Notes under the pieces: model-generated
Seen by the model: the letters and a program-made list of their open reading frames with translations, nothing else
Database searches by the model: none
Told to the model about the DNA's origin: nothing
Source of the DNA: Xenococcus sp. PCC 7305
Lineage (GTDB): Bacteria; Cyanobacteriota; Cyanobacteriia; Cyanobacteriales; Xenococcaceae
Assembly (NCBI RefSeq): GCF_000332055.1
Contig: NZ_ALVZ01000173.1
Coordinates: 1-37,075, forward strand
Length of the DNA: 37,075 nt
Direction: 5' to 3'
Program-made: the position numbers and the translations under genes
In this document: positions 33,278-37,075 of the stretch, one piece after another
How the letters are laid out: every line of letters starts with the position of its first letter
Numbering within the stretch: position 1 is the stretch's first letter

Positions 33278-34578
33278 GAAGAGAGGAAAAAAGCTATCTA
33301 TTGGATTAAGGTAAAAGTGTTAAAAGATTACCATGCAATGGATAGCGTTAAAGCAATTATACAAAGCCTACTAGCTTGCTGTGAGAATTTGAGACAACCT
33401 CAACAAAAATTTTTGGTGACTTTGTTTTCAACACTGTTTCTCACCTGCGGCAAAGCAAATTTCACGAATCTAAGTCGATATAGTCATATTTCGGAGCGAA
33501 CTTATCGAAGACAATATCAACGCTCCTTCAACTTCATCAAGTTCAACCAACAACTAATTAACAGAGCAATTAAACCAGAGTCAGAAATAATCTTAGCAGT
33601 CGATTGTTCTTTCATTCCCAAAAGTGGCCATCAGACCTATGGTATGGATTACTTCTACAATGGTAGTGTTTCCAAGGCGGAGAAGGGACTAGAAATTTCA
33701 GCTATGGCAGTAGTAGATGTCCATCGGAAAATTGCTTACAGTCTTAGTGTTCAGCAAACACCTGCCAAGAGCCCATCTTCAGACCCCAGCCAACAACCTG
33801 AAACAACAAGAATCAATTACTATCTAACTCAACTTGAGGCAACTGTTCCTTACTTACCGTCTTCTCTGGGTTATGTAGTTACAGATGGCTTTTACAGTAA
33901 ACTCAAGTGGGTCAATGGAGTTACCGATTTAAAGTTAGAGGCAATTAGCAAGTTACGTCGAGATGCCAATCTTCGTTATCTCTACCAAGGTGAATATTCA
34001 GGAAGGGGTAGACCGCGCAAGTACGCGGGCAAGGTTGACTTAACTGATTACAGTAATTTCGAGCTGTTTACTCAAATATCTGATGCTCTAACTCTCTATA
34101 CTGCTGTAGTTTGGTCTGTAAGTCTAAAACGTCCGATTCGGATTTGTTATCTGCTGAATAATTCTGGTTCTGACTGTAGCTATGCAGTTCTCTACTGCAC
34201 TGACGTGAAGCTCAACCCTTACTCGATCTATCTTTACTATAAGGCTCGTTTCCAAATAGAATTTATCTTCCGTGACAGTAAGCAATTTACTGGATTAGCT
34301 GATTGTCAGGCTCGTGACTTGACTAAACTTGACTTTCATTTTAATAGTTCTTTGGCGGCTCTAAATCTAGCTAAATGGGATGCTGTGAGACAAGACAATG
34401 GTGAGCGTGATTTTGTCTTTTCCATGGCAAGCTACAAACGACGTGCACTCAATTATCATTTGCTTGAACGATTTATTGACAAGTTAGATCTTGACCCTAC
34501 TTTAATTAAATCCCATCCAAATTACTCAAACCTTTGTGATTACGGGGCTATTGCTGCTTAATTTTGTCCGAACCATTG
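33257..34578 (+). mobile_element. Intact IS4-like insertion sequence, 1322 bp
   Basis: Terminal inverted repeats begin CAATGGTTCGGACA (33257-33270) and end TGTCCGAACCATTG (34565-34578), perfect for 14 bp and similar for about 22 (three mismatches). CTTCA is duplicated on both sides. The single gene inside encodes a DDE transposase with the YREK motif of the IS4 family. The element has both ends and a full-length gene, so it may still be active. It landed near the 3' end of the glycosyltransferase gene at 31355. Confidence 0.9.
33317..34561 (+). CDS. IS4-family-like DDE transposase
   Basis: A 414-residue transposase. The RNase H-like catalytic core has Asp96 in LAVDCSFIPKSG, Asp190 in YVVTDGFYSK and Glu315 in the C-terminal signature: Y308-(2)-R311-(3)-E315-(6)-K322, the YREK motif of the IS4 group. 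The N-terminal part (about 1-85), with SHISERTYRRQYQR, is probably the DNA-end-binding domain. The long frame starts with GTG at 33317; the in-frame ATG at 33338 (MDSVKAII) is an equal candidate. The stop at 34559-34561 lies 3 bp before the right inverted repeat, so the element is almost all gene. Intact by length and motifs. Confidence 0.9.
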   Translation: MLKDYHAMDSVKAIIQSLLACCENLRQPQQKFLVTLFSTLFLTCGKANFTNLSRYSHISERTYRRQYQRSFNFIKFNQQLINRAIKPESEIILAVDCSFIPKSGHQTYGMDYFYNGSVSKAEKGLEISAMAVVDVHRKIAYSLSVQQTPAKSPSSDPSQQPETTRINYYLTQLEATVPYLPSSLGYVVTDGFYSKLKWVNGVTDLKLEAISKLRRDANLRYLYQGEYSGRGRPRKYAGKVDLTDYSNFELFTQISDALTLYTAVVWSVSLKRPIRICYLLNNSGSDCSYAVLYCTDVKLNPYSIYLYYKARFQIEFIFRDSKQFTGLADCQARDLTKLDFHFNSSLAALNLAKWDAVRQDNGERDFVFSMASYKRRALNYHLLERFIDKLDLDPTLIKSHPNYSNLCDYGAIAA

Positions 34579-34583
34579 CTTCA
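34579..34583 (+). repeat. Target-site duplication, right (CTTCA)
   Basis: Second copy of CTTCA, directly after the right terminal repeat. Joining 33256 to 34584 restores the reading frame of the interrupted glycosyltransferase gene. Confidence 0.8.
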
Positions 34584-34618
34584 AAATTAGTAGAAAAGTT
34601 ATGATTCATTAATTTGTT

Positions 34619-36811
34619 CTATATAAAATCACGATTGATATTCAAAGAATCAGGATTGATACCATTCAAAACCATAATTTGACGACCGAGACTGTCAAGA
34701 ACAGTTGTTCCTGTCCTGCTTCCATTCTGAGTAATAGTAATCTGGTCAAGGGAAATGTTATCTGGGATTCCTAGTCGATCTACTCCCAGTTCAAAATCGC
34801 TAATCAAGTTTCTACCTTCAATAGATTTAATGATAAATTGGTCTTCACCATCGCCCCCAAATAATCTATTATTACCTTGAGCAGCAATTAGAGTATCATT
34901 GCCTGCACCTCCTTTAAGTGTGTCATTGCCGGTGCCTCCGTCTAATAGATCATCATCTTGCTCGCCAAAAAGCTTATCATCTCCAGCTCCTCCCCTTAGA
35001 GTATCTTCATCGGTTCCGCCTAATAATACATCTTTCCATGAACCCCCAAATAATGAGTCGCGACCAGAATTTCCTCTGAGGACGTCACTACCTTTTCCTC
35101 CTCTTAAAGTGTCGTCATTTTCTAACCCAAACAAACGATCATTTCCTTGTTTGCCGGACAGCCAATCATTGCCGAATCCTCCAGTAAGGCGATCTAGCCC
35201 TTCCCCACCTATAATAGTATCATCACCGTCTAAGCTGCTAATAACATCGTCATCATTAGTTCCAATTATCAAGTCATCGCTTTCGGTTGGAGATTCAGCT
35301 ACAGGAGAGTTAATAACCCAGCGACCAATTTGCCCAGAAATTAAACTGGAATAATAAAGATGAGAATCAGGCCCAATTGAAAGTTGACTAACCCATCTTT
35401 GATCGCTAAAACTGAGCGCGGAATCTATATTTCCCTGGGCGTCAAAAGTCAGAGCATCGACCCCATTCTCGCCATAAAAATCTGCGAAGAAAAGTGCTTT
35501 TTGATAAATTTCAGGATAAGCATTCCCAAAATAAAAATCCCCCAATGTAAGAGATCTACCTCCATCATCATGACTGATACTATAGATAGGTGCGTCTACA
35601 GTAGATTCATTATCGGCATATAGCTCTTGAAAATCTGGAACTTCAGCTAAAGTGGTAGTTCTTAAACTTACTCCATTGCCTCCTTCATAAAGAGGCCAAC
35701 CAAAATTATTACCTTTACCAGTATTTATTTCTTCCCAATTTGTCCAGCCCACATCGCCAATGAAAGGCTCCCCAGTTTCTGGATGAATTGTATAGCGCCA
35801 AGGATTTCGTAGACCATAACTATAGACCTTAGACTCGATGCTAGTCGAGTCCCCATTATAGAAAGGATTATCAGAATATCCATTACCTGTTAAGGGGTCG
35901 ATACGGAAGAGTTTACCAAATGGATTGTCAATACTCTGAAGTGTTTCTGCCTGTTCTGGGGTGGGAGAAGTACTAACCTGTGTGCCATCTCCATGGGAGA
36001 AAAACAGTTCCCCTTCATTACCAAATCTAATAGCTCCAGCAGCATGGAAGTTTTGGACGGGGGGAGTTTCGAGGAGGACAAGTTCACTATTAGGTAAAGC
36101 AGTTCTATAGTCGGAATTGGCATCAGCAGTATATCTGACTAGTCTAGTTACTCGGCCCACTCCTTCTCGGTCTGGATTAACACCTGGAGGATCATAGGAA
36201 AAAGCTAAATAAACATAAGGTTGTTCAGGAAAATTGGGATGAACGGCTAGTCCTAGAAGACCACGCTGTCCTCCTGTATTAACTTCATCTGAGATATCGA
36301 TAAACGGTTCTTGCAAAAGGCTGTCGCTATCAAATACTCGTATAATTCCATTAAGCTGGGCGACGAACATTGTTCCATCTGGACTCCAGTCAAAAGCCGT
36401 TGGACCTGATAGCCGAAGTCTTTCACCTTGTTCTTTTAACCCAGAAACAAGAATCTCTTGGTCAATAATAAAGGGGATTTCGTCATCCTCTTCAATGATT
36501 AGCTTGGCAGTATTTTGTAATCCTAAATCAATTCCTACAGGGTTATTGAGAGTGATTGTTAAAGCCTCATTCAACTCAGGTAAAGCATCATCGAGAAGTG
36601 GAATATTAAAAGTCTTAGTGCTTTGGCCGGGGTCAAAAGTGAGAGTTCCTGAAACAGCTGTATAGTCTAAGCCAGCTCTTGCATAATCATCATTTGTCCC
36701 ATAGTCTACTGAGACTGTTGTATTAAGATTCCCAGTTCTAGTGATACCTGAGTTCGACAAGATGAAACCAAGACCATACGCGATCGCTAAAAAATAAATT
36801 GCGCTCAGCAA
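34619..36811 (-). pseudogene. Calx-beta / PQQ-type sugar dehydrogenase / RTX repeat protein, 5'-truncated by an IS
   Basis: The frame encodes 730 residues. Codons 1-22 (from TTG at 36811) lie inside the IS end and stop precisely at its boundary; native coding starts at 36745 in the middle of a Calx-beta domain (ITRTGNLNTTVSVDYGTND, TFDPGQSTKTFNIPLLDD). Next is a glucose/sorbosone dehydrogenase-type beta-propeller (about 115-500) with AVHPNFPEQPYVY, NFHAAGAIRFG (likely catalytic His) and NPWRYTIHPETG..IGDVGWTNWEEIN. The C-terminus (about 505-690) is RTX: a run of GGxGxD nonapeptides such as GGAGDDKLFG, which bind calcium and mark type I secretion. The native N-terminus is lost, hence the pseudogene call, but the enzyme core is whole. 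Confidence 0.85.
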
Positions 36812-37075
36812 AGCTTGGCGCTTTGTGCGTCATGAGATTTAAAATGGATTAGGCTCTATCTTCTAGCTGCTGAATCAGGGTTAAAAAACAGTAGGAGGGA
36901 GAGCCGATAAAGCTTTGGGCTCTAGATCAAGAGAAGGTTTCTGCGGGAAATAAGAGTAAGCTACTAATCCAGCCAGAAGATTCACCAGAAAATTCCAGAT
37001 ACTCCTGTGTCTTGAATGCTCTATTTGAGAAATATTTTTGAGTTGGTCATTGACTGTTTCAATTAAAGCTCTCTT
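36746..37075 (-). mobile_element. IS982-like insertion sequence (right copy, cut by window end)
   Basis: One end is at 36746, where the sequence starts ACCTGAGTTCGACAAG and cuts into the Calx-beta gene. 36746-36840 matches 1-95 in inverted orientation. From 36841 to 36880 is non-coding, then the 3' end of a transposase gene runs to the window edge on the minus strand. The family is assigned from the transposase; the terminal repeat itself I infer from the position where the two copies stop matching. Confidence 0.75.
36881..37075 (-). CDS. IS982-family transposase, C-terminal part
   Basis: Sixty-four residues plus stop, open to the window edge (195 nt, exactly in frame). It reads [20 protein letters not shown], then [20 protein letters not shown] and [19 protein letters not shown]. 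The IETxNDQLKN..QIEHSRHRS...NLL(A/S)G pattern is typical of IS982-family transposase C-termini, containing the last catalytic Glu region. The 5' two-thirds of the gene would lie beyond 37075. The stop is 135 bp inside the IS end at 36746. Whether the gene is intact cannot be told. Confidence 0.85.
   Translation of the reverse strand, partial: KRALIETVNDQLKNISQIEHSRHRSIWNFLVNLLAGLVAYSYFPQKPSLDLEPKALSALPPTVF

Noticed and set aside
34899-35240. Short periodic repeats that could suggest a CRISPR array
   Set aside because: The period is 27 bp and coding (two RTX nonapeptide-like units of nine residues), with no unique spacers and no conserved repeat; it is protein repeat structure.
34899-35354. 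151-codon plus-strand frame rich in Pro and Ser
   Set aside because: It is the antisense of the RTX glycine/aspartate repeats; repeat coding on one strand creates long open frames on the other.
35890-36123. 77-codon minus-strand frame within the dehydrogenase gene
   Set aside because: Same strand but a different frame inside the well-supported beta-propeller region; no independent signal.

Overview
The window looks like cyanobacterial chromosome or accessory DNA. The HIP1 octamer GCGATCGC recurs through most of the first 23 kb. The gene content also fits: MurG, FolC, an SLH-domain lipoprotein, response regulators with GGDEF-EAL output, TPR-glycosyltransferase fusions, and a Calx-beta/RTX secreted enzyme. 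I cannot name a species. No rRNA, tRNA or CRISPR array is visible.

Layout. (1) 1-95 is one end of an insertion sequence. A perfect 95-bp inverted copy lies at 36746-36840, next to the 3' part of an IS982-like transposase gene, so about 36.6 kb sits between two inverted copies of one IS. (2) 119-2299: two diverged YefM-YoeB type toxin-antitoxin pairs on either side of a MetX-like alpha/beta hydrolase. (3) 2390-5149: a GlnT/type III-like glutamine synthetase convergent with an SLH lipoprotein. (4) 5273-11861 (minus): a signalling operon of one hybrid histidine kinase and two tandem REC-GGDEF-EAL proteins, probably controlling c-di-GMP. (5) 12014-14294 (minus): two tandem Tat-exported TRAP-type binding proteins. 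(6) 14396-18540: murG, a secreted TPR protein, and convergent folC. (7) 18904-33277: a long, mostly AT-rich glycan cluster, all on the plus strand. It holds a 1493-residue TPR-GT2-GT4 protein, a methyltransferase, three different sulfotransferase-like proteins, a tandem double-methyltransferase protein, two further glycosyltransferases with large uncharacterised C-terminal regions, and a coiled-coil/beta protein. (8) 33257-34578: an intact IS4-like (YREK) insertion with terminal inverted repeats and a 5-bp CTTCA target duplication; it has replaced the last few codons of the final glycosyltransferase gene. (9) 34619-36811 (minus): a Calx-beta/PQQ sugar dehydrogenase/RTX gene whose 5' end was removed by the IS982-like element.

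How the parts may work together (inference): the 18.9-33.3 kb cluster has the parts to assemble and decorate a sulfated and methylated surface or secreted glycan, or to glycosylate a protein. The neighbouring c-di-GMP module and secreted Ca-binding enzyme fit a cell-surface or biofilm theme, but nothing here proves a functional link. This cluster is the best candidate for an undescribed system. The two IS copies and the IS4-like insertion show that the region has been mobile or rearranged.
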